Source of the DNA: Primula veris | Lineage: Eukaryota > Streptophyta > Magnoliopsida > Ericales > Primulaceae | Reading direction: 5' to 3' | Length of the DNA stretch: 64,000 nt | Assembly (NCBI GenBank): GCA_963682055.1 | Contig: OY821750.1 | Location: 32,042,081 to 32,106,080, forward strand | Part shown: positions 43,071 to 56,248 of the stretch, piece by piece | Position numbering within the stretch: position 1 is the stretch's first letter | Layout of the letters: the number at the start of each line of letters is the position of its first letter | Program-made: the position numbers and the translations under genes | The notes under the pieces: generated by a model | What the model was told of the DNA's origin: nothing | Databases searched by the model: none | What the model saw: only the letters and a program-made list of their open reading frames with translations

Positions 43071-43639
43071 TATCCGTATCATATATATAAGTTTTATACG
43101 GAATCACTCCTAACTTTAACATTAAAATAACTCATAACCAAATTATCGAAATAAATTTACTTTTTAAAATTTTATAGTATAGTTTAACCTTTGAACTATT
43201 TATAAAAAGATTTAAAAATCTTCATTTCGCCAATTTAATTATACTTTTAAATTGGGATTTTATAGGTTTAGTATACCAAACTATCTGTTTTTAACGATCT
43301 GAGTACCCCACCTTTCAAATTTTCCAATTTAGGTACCACACTATAATAACTTTCCAATTTAGGTACCACCGTCTAAATAAATCACGAAATCATGTCACGT
43401 GACATTCGACAAACATTAATTTGAGAGACTAATTTGACAATTTTTTATAAAAATATGTCATCGTATAAAAATATTTGTATCAATTTCACATATAACAAAA
43501 ATTTGGATTATATGCTAAATATTTTGTATATTTAATAAGTAAGTAGTTAGGGTTTATCTAAGGTTTCCTATTATTTCTATCTCTCTATACATATATATAT
43601 ATAGATATATAGATATAGATATATATATATGTATCTATA
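43071..43639. other. Upstream region of the plastid RNA polymerase gene
   Basis: AT-rich. It contains a duplicated TTTCCAATTTAGGTACCAC (43320 and 43350) and, directly before the start codon, an ATATATATAGATATATAGAT microsatellite (43589-43638) in which any TATA box cannot be singled out. Confidence 0.45.
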
Positions 43640-46600
43640 ATGGCATCATCAGCACCATTTTCTCCAAGCCCAACACCTCAAATCCACATTCCACTAAAAA
43701 CCCATAAACAAAAACCATTAAAAAACCTCAACTTTCTATCAATTACTTCAAAACCCTTAAATAACCACAGTTTTATCAGAAATTCCCCCTCACTAGCTAC
43801 ACATTCAGTAGATATTTTGGATAATTGTGTAGATATTGAGAAACCCGTTAATGGGTTTGTTGCGAATGAGGCGAAAGAGTTGACTAGGCAGGTTTTTATT
43901 CGGGACCCGTCTTGGATAACGTCGTTGTTTGTGAACAGTTTGTATGGTAGGACTAGACGAGGGTCGAGAGCTGAGTTTCAAGAGGTCGATAAGAAGAGGT
44001 ATTTTTCTGTTTATTTGATATAAAAATGTTGGTTTACTTGATTGGTTGTAGTTTTTTAAGATTTAATTATGTGTACATTGGATAAAAATGTTGATTTACT
44101 TTAATGGTTGTAGTTTTTCAAGATTTAGTTATGTGGACATTGGATAAAATTGTTTATTTACTCGATTGGTTGTAGCTTTTATGATTTAATTATGTAGAAA
44201 TGCCCCCACTGTAGCTACAATTTTTCAACTTGCACCACTATTAGACTCCACAGACGTCGATTCGGAAGATAATTTGGATAAATGTGTTGGGATAGAGAAA
44301 TTCTCCAATGGGTTTGTTGCGAATGAGACGAAAGAGTTGACTAGGCAGGTTTTTATTCGGGACCCGCCTTGGATAACGTCGTTGTTCGTGAACAGTTTGA
44401 CGGATCAAAAAGCTAGGATTTTAAAGCTGATTACGCTAACCTTTTCAATCGGCCTGAATATGTCAGCTCACTTGATAAGCTAATATTAAAAATGTGGATA
44501 TTTGCTTAGAATATGCATTATATTTGTCTGGCTAACTCAAAAAATATGAGTTTTTTTGTTGGTGGAATGAAAAAGCTAGAATTTTTAAGCTGTAGTACGC
44601 TAACTTTTTCTATTTTCCTAAATAAGTCAGCTTACATGCGTTAAATTGCATCCTAAGAAACGTATAGTTTGCATATGTATTTAAAGATGGTATGGTAGAA
44701 GTACGTGAGGGTAAATATCGTAATTTCAAGAGGTTGATAAAAAATAGGTATATTAACTTGATTGGTTGTAGCTTTTACAATTAGATCATGTGGATATTTG
44801 CTTACAAGTTGCATTATGTTTGTCTGTCTAGCTTAAAAGACGAGTCTTTTTTGGTGGTGGATTGAAAAAGCTCGGAATTTTTAGCTGTGTTACGCTAACT
44901 TTATCAATTGCCTCAATAAGTCAGATTATCTGACTGGAAAATTGGAGTCTGACATGCCCATATTATACATGTGTACTGAAAGATGACATTTTTATTCTGA
45001 ATGTTTAGTGCACAATGTTCCATTAAAATTTGTGTTTTTGTTTACTAAAAAGCAGTTGCGCATTCAAATATAAGCCGAGTTTGTTCTTTTTACAGCGTAA
45101 TAGTTTCGATGACTCGTTTTATTTTATCGTAAACATACTGCAGGTGTATTGAATCAAAATGGAAAAACATACCATTTGATAATAAAGTAGAGCTGAATAG
45201 GCAAAAAAGATAAAAAGCTAACCCAAATTATACTACTTGCTTTCTTGTAACTGAACTTTTACATCAAGTTGCATATGAGCACTACAAGTGAACTTACAAA
45301 CAAACACAGCAGGATGTACCCACTTTTTTTCCCTCTCAAAATTTACAAAATTAAAAATCCAGCCAAAGTTGCCACGCTTCCTTTTCTTCAGAGGTATAGT
45401 TAGCTACTTAGCTAGTTGGTTTGATAGATTTATTTTTCGATAAGTATTCCATTTGGAGTAATGCAAAATTAGTTGGTTAATGTACAATTTTAACTTTCAT
45501 TAAAGCTTGTCAGTTCAGTTTTTATCAATCAATATACATATGAATGAATGGAAATAACCAATCCGATTTTTGTCAAAAGGTTCTACTTACTGAGAAGGAG
45601 GCAAATTAGGGAAGAGACAGAGGCATGGGAGAAGATGGCAGAGGAATACCGTGAGTTAGAGAGAGAAATGTGTGAGAAAAAGCTGGCCCCAAATTTACCA
45701 TACGTGAAAAAGCTCTTTTTAGGATGGTTTGAGCCTTTGAGAGACGCGATCGAAAAAGAGCAGAAGACCCTTCGAACGAAAAAGCACAAGAATGCATTTG
45801 CACCTTTCATTGATTCTTTGCCAGCTGATAAAATGGCGATTATAGTTATGCATAAGATGATGGCTTTGTTGATGACTGGTTTAGAGGACAGGTCAGTTAG
45901 GGTTGTTCAGGCTGCTACTCAGATTGGCATTGCGGTAGAGCAGGAGGTATAGAAGTACTTAATTTAATTTTGAGATAATCTTTTTTGTGTGTGTGATTGT
46001 GATTGATGCAGGAACTTTGTGTGTGTGTGTGTGTTGTGTCAAAGATGTTAGAAACTTAGAAGTAGTAGGGAGCTACTTTTGTGAATTTTAGTGGAAAGTA
46101 CATTTAAGCAGTAATGTAGGTTCATTTGGTAGGGAACTAGTTTTAGGTATGGTGGTTGAGCAGGCAGTACCATTTATTTATTCCGATTTTAAGATCATGG
46201 GAGGAACTTATTTTGTGTGTGTTTGGTGGTAAGCATCCACAACAGCCTCTACGAAATGCCTTTCACATTAATTATAGAGTCAAAACCAAAAACACTGATA
46301 ATCAGTCTCCCTATGAGGTCTCCCTATCTGGAGAGCTTATTGTATCACTCCTCCATCCATTTTGGTCTCCCTGTGAATTAGTTTGTTACTTATATGTATC
46401 GTTTCCTCTCTCATATCTGTTATGGCATATTTATAAATTCAAAAAACAAAATTATGAAGTGAAGAAACATAGTGATAAAGGATAAAACAAAGAGTGAAAT
46501 TGAGAGTGTGGAATATTGTATTATGCTAAATGGATAGGTAAAAGGAATTTTCAATGTGAATTTAAAGAGTTGTGTAAGGAGGTTGATATGGATGCTGAGT

Positions 46601-48912
46601 AGAAGTTCGAATCTGCGCTGCGGTGCTTGAGTTCTAGGTTTTTACTCGTATTTGTTGAGTAAAATACCCTTGAAACTCAGAAGTTAGTAGCGTAGGTTCT
46701 TTGGTATAGAAAAACAAAATGAGTACAGTATAGTTTGAGCTTGTAGTATTTTGTAATAGTCATTTTTTCCTCTTTTGCTTAGTGACTATTTTTTGTAATC
46801 AAACTTACATATGGGATTAATATCTTAATGCAAAATTTTAGGCCTGAACTTCACTGTTTCAATCTTGTTTATCATTAACTAGAAAGAGTTTGCTTTCCTA
46901 ATATAGGTAGAAAACCAATGTTCTAAAAAGGCACAAGGGGGTTCAAGACGAAAATATGCCCTTAGCGCCTAATCCCACTTAATTACTGCCTAATCCTGTC
47001 TAATCACCGTTTTATCACGCTTAGTACCTAGGTTCCTAACTCTGCCTACCGCCTAATTTCCGCCCATGCTCGCCTTCTAGAACACTGTTCAAAACCAACC
47101 CTTTAAGGTTTAAAAAAGACGGTGTCTTTTTGGTAAAAAGGGAAACAAACATACACGTCAGAAGTTTGAAGTAATAAGAAGTGGTAACTAATGTTATTTG
47201 TGATTGCTATAGGTACGGATTCAAAGTTTCTTGAAAAAAACTAAGATGTACAAGAGCAATAAGATTATTCCTGTAACTGAAGAAGCCGTTATTAAAGATG
47301 CTGAGATATTGAGGAAACGTGTGAGAAATTTGATCAAGAAAAGGAAGCTCATTGACGTACAAAAAATTGTAAAAACAGAAGAAATCAAGCCTTGGGGTCG
47401 TGAAATTCAGGCTAAGGTCTCTATCTTGAAGTTTGTATGTAATTAATGACTGATATCTTATATTATTTGTAGTTCTTAATTCACTTCTTCTTCGCTCAAT
47501 GTGATACAGTTAGGGTGTCGACTGATAGAATTGTTAACAGAAACAGCTTATGTACAACCTCCCATCGACCAGATAGAGGATAGTCCTCCAGATATTCGAC
47601 CTGCATTTAGGCACTTATTTAAAATTTCAAACGATCTTGGGTGAGTATTACTTCTAGTATGTGTTAACGATTCTTATTCAATTGGCATCACTTATTAAAG
47701 CTATAATGTTTGGTTTTGTAAGCTTTTCTGGGTCTCCAGACGCTTAATTTTTGCCTTTGTTTCTCGCTAGACTTTTTTGTGTGATATTTTTTTTCGGAAT
47801 TCTCTCTGTTGTACGTGTCTTTGTAGGAGAAAAACGGGGAAGAGATATGGGTATATTGAGTGTAATTCCCTAGTCCTTGATGGACTTGACAAAACTGTGA
47901 GTTTATGTCCCTTTTTCTCTTTGCAATTAGTACTATGGTTGGTAGTTGTATATGCAGCCAGATTGACCATGGTAGTTTTCTTCTTAGATTGGATTTAAAA
48001 GAGTCAGAATTGTCCTGATCAAATTTATATCTGTCCTGAAATAGTGCAATGCTTCTTGTTTTTTTAATTTATGAAATAAGTCATAAGATCTCTTCTGAAA
48101 ATCTTACGTTATCAAATAATATCTTTTCTTTTAAATGCAGGCTAGACATATGATAATTCCTTATGTGCCGATGTTGGTTCCTCCCAGAAGATGGAAAGGG
48201 TATGGTTTCAGCTCAGTGTGCTTTTTATTACCATGTATTATAACTGCGTTTATAAGAGTATCTTATGGGGCTTTCTCAGGCATGACAAAGGCGGATACTT
48301 GTTCTTACCTTCTTATCTAATGCGTACTCATGGATCAAGGCAACAGAGAGATGCTGTTAAAAACGTCACAACCAAACAATTGCAAAAAGTTTATGAGGTA
48401 TTTACTGTCATGATGGAAAGTAATCCTCTTCCTCTCCTTTTAAGGATTCAGTTTCAATTGAATATGAAAGTTTAAGACAATTAGAAAAGAATTTTGTAAT
48501 ATTTTGGAAAGTTGAATGTTTGACAGTTTAGTTTGAATTTCATTAGGCACATGTATGTATTTTCGTGTGTACAATAATCTACTGCTTAGTGGAAAATATA
48601 AATCAGAATGCAGCTGCATACTTTATAAGATTTCATTAGTTTTTCTTCTTCATAACTTGTCTTCTTAACTAATACTAGTAATTAGCATTGAGCAAACAAG
48701 CTATTTTTTTCTTCTCTTATATAACTAATATGTTGCCTTTGTTTTCATATGTCCAGGCCTTGGATACTTTAGGAAACACAAAATGGAGAATAAACAGAAG
48801 AGTTCTGAGTGTGGTTGAGAGTATATGGGCTGGAGGTGGCAACATTGCAGGCCTAGTTGATCGCAAAGATGTGAGTGCATTTATATATATATATATGTGT
48901 GTGTATGTGTAT

Positions 48913-48953
<41 letters not shown>

Positions 48954-51900
48954 CACTAACTCCGTCATTTGGTTTTAGGTTCCGATACTCAAGAGACCAG
49001 AATCAGAGGATTCCATGGATATCAAGAGATGGAGATGGGGTGTGAAGAAGGCTAAAAAAACTAACCAGGAATTGCATTCTCAGAGATGTGATATTGAACT
49101 AAAACTTTCTGTAAGTTTCTTTTCCATTTAAGAGTACTCAAAATCCGTGGTGTACATGTAAAAGGGAATTTTAGCAAGAAGTGTTTCTTATGTCCCTACT
49201 TTTTATTCATGTTTTGTATTGGGATTACTAATGTTTTGTACTGGAGTTTCATTATATTTCAAGTTTGTACACAAACTTACAGAAATTAGCAATTAGTACA
49301 TCAATGTTATCTTTCCCAATGATTAAGTGCTCAAAGTAACAAATCAAAATAAATTAATGGGCCAGTATACTAATCGGTAACGGAAACCAAAAGTTATTTA
49401 TATACACTATTATATCACTGTGTTTTCTATAAAATGTACAATTCTTTATCATATTCTGTATATTTCGTACGCTATTCTTTAACTTTTGCTTTCTTTATCT
49501 AGTGTTAAAAAAGAGAAAAATTGATAGCTTGATCTACTGATTGCTATTATTGTTATTTGTTGCACAACGTAGAAATCTCATGATATTTTAGACAAAACTG
49601 TAAGCAATCCTTTTATATCTAAAGTAGGTTTCTACAATAACTTCCATTGGCGTATAAATATCTTTTTGTGTGTGACCATTTTTAAAACATTTTCTTGTGA
49701 ATCGGGAAGTTCTCTTAATGTCTTGATAAAGTTATGATCGAAATTTCAAGTTTCAACATTATGAAACATCAAACACTTTATCCTGAAAAGTGAAAACTAG
49801 CTTCAGGTTCCATTATACAGGCTGTTCCGAATAAATATTAGTTTTAAACAGGTAGCTCGCAAAATGAAAGACGAAGAAGGATTTTACTACCCCCACAATG
49901 TTGATTTTCGTGGACGTGCTTATCCTATGCACCCCCATCTAAATCATCTCAGTTCCGATCTTTGTCGAGGAATTTTAGAATTCGCCGAAGGACGGCCTTT
50001 AGGAAGTAATGGATTAAAGTGGCTCAAGATCCATTTAGCAAACTTATATGGAGGTGGTGTTGACAAGCTCTCTTATGATGAGCGGTTGGATTTTGTTGAA
50101 AAAAATATTGATGATGTGATCGATTCGGGGGATAATCCTCTTAACGGAAATCAATGGTGGTTAAAAGCTGAAGACCCTTTCCAGTGCTTAGCTGCTTGTG
50201 TTAATTTATCGGAAGCACTTAAAAGCTCGTCACCTCATAGTGTTATCTCCCATCTGCCTATTCATCAGGTAATTAACGGCTACTTCAATTTTGCACATAA
50301 TAAATCATCGGATTTTACCTTTGTATACCAGCCTGTAAATGTTAGCAGCTAGTTTCCTAACATGTCATGTTTTTTCCGCTTACATAGACAAAAGTTCATC
50401 TGAATAGTGACTTTATAGGAAAACTGTGATAGAGTAGTATATTTCAGAAAACATGATTGAAAAGTATTCTCTCATCTGCCTATTCATCAGGTAATGAATT
50501 TCCTTATTACTATTAGGGTGAACGGCAGTAATTGTCCTTATATTTTGAGTCCCCATAACAACAATTGCAACACTAATTTTCTCTTTACTTTAGGCAGAAA
50601 GTTCGATTAGGACCCCATAGTTTCAGACTTGCAGTTGCAGCATTGTTGGTCCCTAAACTCTGAGTAAGTTAAGCTGAAAGTTCCCATATTTTGAAGAAGT
50701 TACACTAGTAATCTTCATGTATAACACTATTTCCATAGTAAGGTATAACCGTTTTTTTTATTGACCAACGCTGTTTAAACTGAAACTGTGGAGACGACTG
50801 GTGTTAGTACTAACTTATTCAAACTATGGGGATCAATAGTATGGCAAATGAATCTACACACCAAATCAAAACTTCTTTCTCAAGTGGCCACTTCTGTATC
50901 TCACCAGTAGGTCTGGTTCTAATTTTTTGTTCGCATGCTGTGTCCATTTGTTTATAATTGGCACGCAAGATTTAATGACCATTATGGCTGGATATACTTG
51001 GTCTCGTGCGTTATGAGTTATGACCGTTCTCTGTCTGAATTTGTAGCCAGTGAATATACTTGGTACTTGAATTTGACCGTTACTTTTGCTTTCACCTGTT
51101 AGGATGGTTCGTGCAATGGTCTACAACATTATGCCGCACTAGGAAGAGATTCGGTACATTTTTCTTTTTTGCTCTCTTATCCTTCAATTATTCTTATCTG
51201 AGTGAAGCCCTTCTTTTAAATAATATGCAGATGGCTTGTTTATTACTTTTTTTAATTCTTACTATTTCTGGTTGTTAATTGATAGAGTATATTTGTGTAT
51301 ATGCAGTCGGAAGCAGCTGCAGTGAACTTAATTGCCAGAGAGAAACCTGCTGATGTTTACTCTGAATTAGCCGCAAAGTATAATCTCACAACTTGAGCTC
51401 AGAACTAATATATAGGGCGTGTTTGATTGCAACTTTTTAGCAAATAAGCTGGATTTTTTGAGTTTTAGAAAAAATCTAGGTTTTTCCAGCTTAAAGTTTC
51501 TAATTTAAGGCCTAAAATCAAAATTAGAATCTCAGATTTTAAGCTGGTCAACCAACGCACTCCAGCTTTTGAAGAAAATAGAAATGAAAATGTCATTGTA
51601 AGCTGCAAATAAGCAAGGCTGTTATGTGCATGGTTTCACCCTGTTCATGAATTGCAGAAGCACATAATATCTTGTCCAGTGATATCACGAAGGAAAAATC
51701 AATTTATTTTACACAGTGATTTGATTGTACTCTATGTAAAAAGAGGGTGCTAATGAGTAATTATGCCTGACAGGGTTCAAGGAATCATGAGAAAGGACAG
51801 CAGTAAGGACCCTGAAACTTATCCAAATGCCATATTAGCAAAGATGTTAATAAGTCAGGTTGTTTTCTACTTTTTTACTTATTGTTCAAAACTCTTTTCG

Positions 51901-54480
51901 ACTCTTCCATATATTTATGGGACCCTAATTATATACATGCCCTGTCTTTTGTTAGCTTACAGGTAGATCGCAAACTTGTAAAACAGACGGTAATGACCTC
52001 AGTTTATGGTGTAACTTATCTTGGTGCTCGAGAACAAATTAAACGAAGATTAGCAGAAAAAGGAGAAATTTCTGATGATAGCCTGCTCTTTACTACATCT
52101 TGCTATGCCGCGAAAGTAAGTTTTTACTGGTATAGAGATGGCTATTGAAGTTTGAGGGTGAATCATTGAAATGTTCCGTATACTAGGAGAGTTTCATTTG
52201 GTCATGTTATAGTTTCAAGTACATCACTATTGGTTCCCAGTTTCAATAAGTGACAACGGTGGTCCCTTCTTATTGGGGGGCAATAGTGGTTTGCCTAGTG
52301 TCAATTAAAACTATAGGGACTAAGTAGAAATTTTATCAAGTGTAAAGAGATTATTAATGTTACAACTGGAACTAATGGGATCAAATGTAATTTGATCTGA
52401 AGTATGGGGACCTTAGCCGTAATCCACCCAAATTCTAAAGGATGAAGTGACTATTTATTTCTCTTCAGACTGTATGGGTTTATTTTACTAGAAGTTTCCC
52501 TTCTTAAGGCGACTAATCTGATATTCCTCATTTTGCTGCCTCCGATTTGAATCTAAGGTTTGAATTTTCTCTGATTGAGATGTGACAACACCTTTTCTTT
52601 AGCATGAGTAATATTTTTTTGATGGGCTTTTTGTCAGTAAACAACTCCGACTGACCTTCTTTCTTCCATTCTTCATGCCCATCTTTTCTATAAGCAAGTT
52701 TAAATTTTCTTTTCTATTTAATTCTGCCCGATGAGTTGAATGATTTTGTTACATTATGTTTTTTCATAAGTTTCCCTAATTTTTTTTACAGGTAACAATG
52801 GCTGCTCTCGAAGAGTTATTCAAAGATGCACGTGGGATAATGTCTTGGCTCAGTGATTGTGCAAAGGTCTGCTTTTGTTTCAATTTTGTATTTCAGATAG
52901 CTAGATATTATGATATTATTGTGGATCTTGATTGTATATCGTCTTCAGATTATTTCTGCAGAAAATCAACCTGTGAGATGGACAACTCCGCTTGGTCTTC
53001 CTGTTCTTCAAGCCTATTACAAATCTAAACGCCAAGTAGTGAGTAATTTTACGTATTTAATGCTAAGATGATGAATATTGGTAGTAAAGGAAATGACGAG
53101 ATGCCCCTTTTTATTCGTAATATCACGACTTATTTTGTAATATGCTACATGCTCTAATTGGCTTTTATTCCTTACCATAGTGAAAGAAGTTTCCATATTA
53201 AACTTTAGAAGTTACAGTAAGACTAAGATTTTATTTTATTTTAGTTTTGTTTATCTAGCATTTTTTACTCAATAACTAATTTTGTTGTGGATATCCAGAT
53301 TAAGACTTCTCTTCAGGTGTTGGCCTTACAATGTGATTCTGACAATGTAGGTTTATCCTTTCATCCTTTCTTTTATTCCTCCGAACTAAGAATATAGTTT
53401 TTATTATAAAAATTCTGCAATTTACATTCTAATATGAGATCTAATTCTAGGTGGATATGAGGAAACAAAAAACTGCATTTCCTCCGAATTTTGTACACTC
53501 GCTTGATGGTTCACATATGATGATGACTGCTCTTGCTTGCAGAGATGCTGGGTTACGTTTTGCAGGTTTGCAGCCTATACTTATGATGTGATTATGGTGG
53601 TCAGTTTATTTTGAAATGTTTTACATTTGTTATGAAGGTGAGTTAAAGTAATAATCCCCAATACTTGTAGGTAAATTTTGCTTTGGTCCCCATAGTTTCA
53701 GTTTGTAACATTATTGATCCTTGCTGGTTGAAAAGGTTACATCGGTGGTCAAGCATACTTTCAATTACTAGACATTTTTTCCAAAGAATGGGGATGTTGC
53801 AATTGAAAGTATGGGAATCAAATAGAAATTTGATCCGCAGTATGGGGACTATTACTGTACTTCACTTGTAATAATAACCCTTTATTCTGAATACTGATAT
53901 TGAATCTGGGCGATGCTTTTTTTAACATCTAATGCTGGTTTTATCTAATTCTTAGTATATGTTACCCTATCTGTGATTTCTTGCAGGTGTGCATGATTCG
54001 TTTTGGACACATGCATGTGATGTTGAAACATTGAACCATATACTCAGGGAAAAGTTTGTGGAGCTATATAGCGAACCGATACTTGAGAACGTAAGCATCT
54101 ATTGAAGAAACTTTTAAATTTCAGATTATTTTATAGCTATTTACATGTTTTTTTCGCTTCATGGAAAGTTTTCCTGATTGGTACTTTTAAGCTAGGAAAA
54201 GTACCGCCTATTTGTAGAACTTTGAAGATATTACTTTGCTCATTGTTACAAATGGAAACAAATTATGCAACTGTGTTATACATGAGGAAAATATGAAACT
54301 ACTTGCTTCATTTTCACTTATTTACACTCTGCTCTATTATATTTCTCATTCTTTTTCTTGTTTGCCCAGTTGCTCGAGAGCTTCCAAACTTCATATCCAG
54401 AATTGACATTTCCGCCCCTCCCTCAGAGAGGAGACTTTGACCTGCAACAAGTTCTCCAATCACCATACTTTTTCAACTGA
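43640..54480 (+). CDS. RPOTp: Plastid phage-type RNA polymerase RPOTp
   Basis: Twenty exons with GT-AG introns and agreeing phases: 43640-43998, 45580-45946, 47213-47416, 47510-47640, 47827-47896, 48141-48199, 48280-48397, 48757-48870, 48979-49110, 49852-50268, 51103-51153, 51307-51377, 51774-51858, 51963-52115, 52792-52866, 52949-53038, 53299-53346, 53451-53565, 53987-54090, 54370-54480. Together they encode about 957 residues, ending [15 protein letters not shown]. The T7-type active site is intact: D658 in [17 protein letters not shown]729, K733 and Y741 in [16 protein letters not shown]890 in [11 protein letters not shown]. The N-terminus ([13 protein letters not shown]) is Ser/Pro-rich and basic, like a chloroplast transit peptide, and [10 protein letters not shown] followed by [13 protein letters not shown] fits the plastid RPOTp better than the mitochondrial paralogues. 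It transcribes plastid housekeeping genes (nuclear-encoded polymerase, NEP). Exon boundaries are from sequence alone; exon 2's acceptor has a weak pyrimidine tract. Confidence 0.92.
44022..44965. repeat. Tandem duplications in RPOTp intron 1, including part of exon 1
   Basis: 44022-44205 holds three ~63-bp copies of ATTGGTTGTAGTTTTTnAAG sequence. 44206-44400 is a partial copy of exon 1 (GGGTTTGTTGCGAATGAG, GACTAGGCAGGTTTTTATTC). 44488-44660 and 44770-44960 are two copies of a unit with GTGGATATTTGCTTA, AAAAAGCT and TACGCTAACTTT. The rest of the intron to 45579 is ordinary AT-rich sequence. Confidence 0.85.
45947..47212. other. RPOTp intron 2
   Basis: Long intron with a (TG)n run near 46015-46035. 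Around 46920-47090 there is a stretch with AATCACCGTTTTATCACGC and related words resembling a dispersed repeat. The open frame at 46156-46485 has no recognisable product. Confidence 0.5.
48885..48952. repeat. (TA)n/(TG)n microsatellite in RPOTp intron 8
   Basis: Alternating TATATATATATGTGTGTG passing into GTGTATGTGTATGTGTGTG over about 68 bp. It lies between exon 8 and the acceptor of exon 9. Variable length is expected between individuals. Confidence 0.9.
49111..49851. other. RPOTp intron 9
   Basis: AT-rich intron of 741 bp; I see no element or ORF in it. Confidence 0.5.
50469..50496 (+). repeat. Copy of the exon 10 end, with its splice donor
   Basis: TCTCTCATCTGCCTATTCAT followed by CAGGTAAT repeats the last bases of exon 10 and its donor (from 50246) with a single mismatch, 223 bp downstream in intron 10. 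Confidence 0.85.
50516..50850. mobile_element. MITE of the GGGTGAA family in RPOTp intron 10
   Basis: Starts GGGTGAACGGCAGTAATTGT and contains GACCCCATAGTTTCAGAC. It shares words with the elements at 52156 and 53637. The right end, near ATGGGGATCAATAGTATGGC, is not sharply defined. Confidence 0.5.
51415..51620. mobile_element. hAT-type MITE relic in RPOTp intron 12
   Basis: Starts GGGCGTGTTTGATTGCAACT, then AATAAGCTGGATTTTTTGAG and AAATCAAAATTAGAATCTC. The start is typical of abundant plant hAT MITEs; the right end is unclear. Confidence 0.45.
52156..52429. mobile_element. MITE of the GGGTGAA family in RPOTp intron 14
   Basis: Left GGGTGAATCATTGAAATG, right inverse GGGTGGATTACGGCTAAGGT, 274 bp. 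The inner GTATGGGGACC is shared with the copies in introns 10 and 18. Confidence 0.65.
53637..53866. mobile_element. MITE of the GGGTGAA family in RPOTp intron 18
   Basis: Left GGTGAGTTAAAGTAATAATC then CCCAATACTT, right inverse AAGTGAAGTACAGTAATAGT then CCCCATACT. 230 bp; the arms pair over about 30 bp. Confidence 0.7.
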
Positions 54481-56248
54481 ACTAATATTCCCAATGCATG
54501 ATTGATCTCATTGCATTCTGGAGAAACTATAGACTATTAGGCTTCAATGATATTCGATGTGGAGTTTGAGATCATATTTAGTCATCTCAAAATGAAATAT
54601 TGGGCCTTAAGATTGGATTAAGGTGCTTTTAGTGTCATCAGGACATGCATGGTACAGTGAGTTCAAAGATTTGTCATGGAATTCGAAGCTGCGTACTTGT
54701 AGCAATTTTTTAGGTGATGCACCATCAAGAGACTAATTTCTTCTGTCGAGCACGAGCGAGACTAGAGAATATTGTAATTCGGTAGATGAACGTCGTTTGA
54801 TTAATATCTTGAAGTAAGGTTCAGATCTCCTGCCTTGATGTCATAGGAAGAGAGACGCCATTTTGTATGTAGTATTTTACCCTTTTTTGGGTAGGTGGAT
54901 AGTTGTACTTTTGGTAAAAATATTAGCATAGAAATCAGACAAATGTTAGTGATTTGTAATAGCAGTAATTAGAGAAAACTGTACCTATGTAAACGAAATG
55001 TATATTAAGAAATGCGCTTGCAGAAACCTTATAGCTAATTCAGTTGAGCCTACACATTCTACATGCTAGTGCAAGTGATTCTATAAGACATATCCAATCT
55101 TGTATTTAGTCAGGTGATATGCAATCAATATCCATTCAGATACTAAATTCTTTGCTTACTGAAGAAGTATTCATGAGTTTTAATTAAACTACAAATATAT
55201 TTAATATATTGCGGAATTTTTGGGGCTTTTAGCTTCTTCAAATATTTGTAAGCATAAAGCATACCGACAAAAGGATTCTGCCAAATGGGCAATGCAGTAA
55301 TTGGAGCGGTAAGTTCCGTTGTTATGTGAGCTCTTTTGAAACTTCTTTTTAGAAAAGTTTTCTAAAGCAGAAAGAACAAGGTGAGAATCTTCTGTTAGGT
55401 ACAGATAGGGGAAACGATAAACCATTTTCGATTTGTTTTTTGTCCGGCTCTACAAAATAGGTCACATCTAACAAATGTTCTGTTAAGTTTGCAGTTATGG
55501 TGAAACAGAGGATCTGGATTGTCCAATTAAGGCAGTTAATACAGTTATAAATATGCTTAGTACCATCTCTCAGTTAATTTCTGCAATCTTTTTTATAGGA
55601 GTATAATAAATGGTTAAGGCGAGAATGTTCTGTTAAGTGTGCTGTAAATAGGGAAAACGGATACCATTTTCAATTTGTTTTTTATCCGATTCCTTTTTTT
55701 CCTTCGGTAAGTAGAATGACTCTGATTTTCTATTTTGCAGAATTGGAAGAGCGAGTTTCCTGAGAAGGTTTATTCAGAAAGTATATTGGTGGCTGGAACA
55801 TTTGTAATCATCATTAGTGTGCTGTGAACAGTAAGCACTTTGTCCAACTTAAATTATATTGAACTTTGTACTTACGGAACATAATTTTACATCGCGTCTC
55901 TTCTTTGATTGAATCTACGTTTAAGTAACTTAACATCCCTCCACCAGCTACATAATCATGCAACTTATTCTTTTATGCCAATAACTTGCAATCAGTTTGC
56001 AATAAAAATATTGAATTAGATATCCATGATTCAAAGGTGTAATTTGTACATGTATTTAGTAGCATTATTTAGTAGAAGTTTATCTTATCACACACGCTAC
56101 TTTCAATCTCTAGCTCATAAATAATCAATCTTTAATGAAATTATAAAATTTTCTAAATCATGGATAATGTAAGGGGTGTGAGTTTTTTTGTTATTATTAA
56201 GTATCGATAAGGCTACAAAAATTCCTCTTTTGTAAAAAAGTACAAAAT
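54481..56248. other. Convergent intergenic region between RPOTp and the PPR gene
   Basis: Must contain both 3' untranslated regions. A repeated phrase (GAATCTTCTGTTAGGTACAG at 55385 and GAATGTTCTGTTAAGTGTGC at 55623, each followed by GGGAAACG-like and TTTTTTnTCCG sequence) shows a local duplication. An acceptor-like CTATTTTGCAG at 55730-55740 may belong to an alternative 3' end. The ORF at 55201-55425 (minus) is not recognised. Confidence 0.4.

Noticed and set aside
46605..46630. GTTCGAATC-like word suggesting a tRNA T-loop
   Set aside because: No cloverleaf can be formed around it. No tRNA gene was found anywhere in the window.
48688..48978. ORFs across the TG microsatellite in RPOTp intron 8
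   Set aside because: They arise from exon 8 plus repeat translation (runs of Val/Cys or Thr/His).
55201..55425. 74-codon minus-strand ORF between RPOTp and PPR
   Set aside because: No recognisable homology, and it is in likely 3' untranslated sequence.
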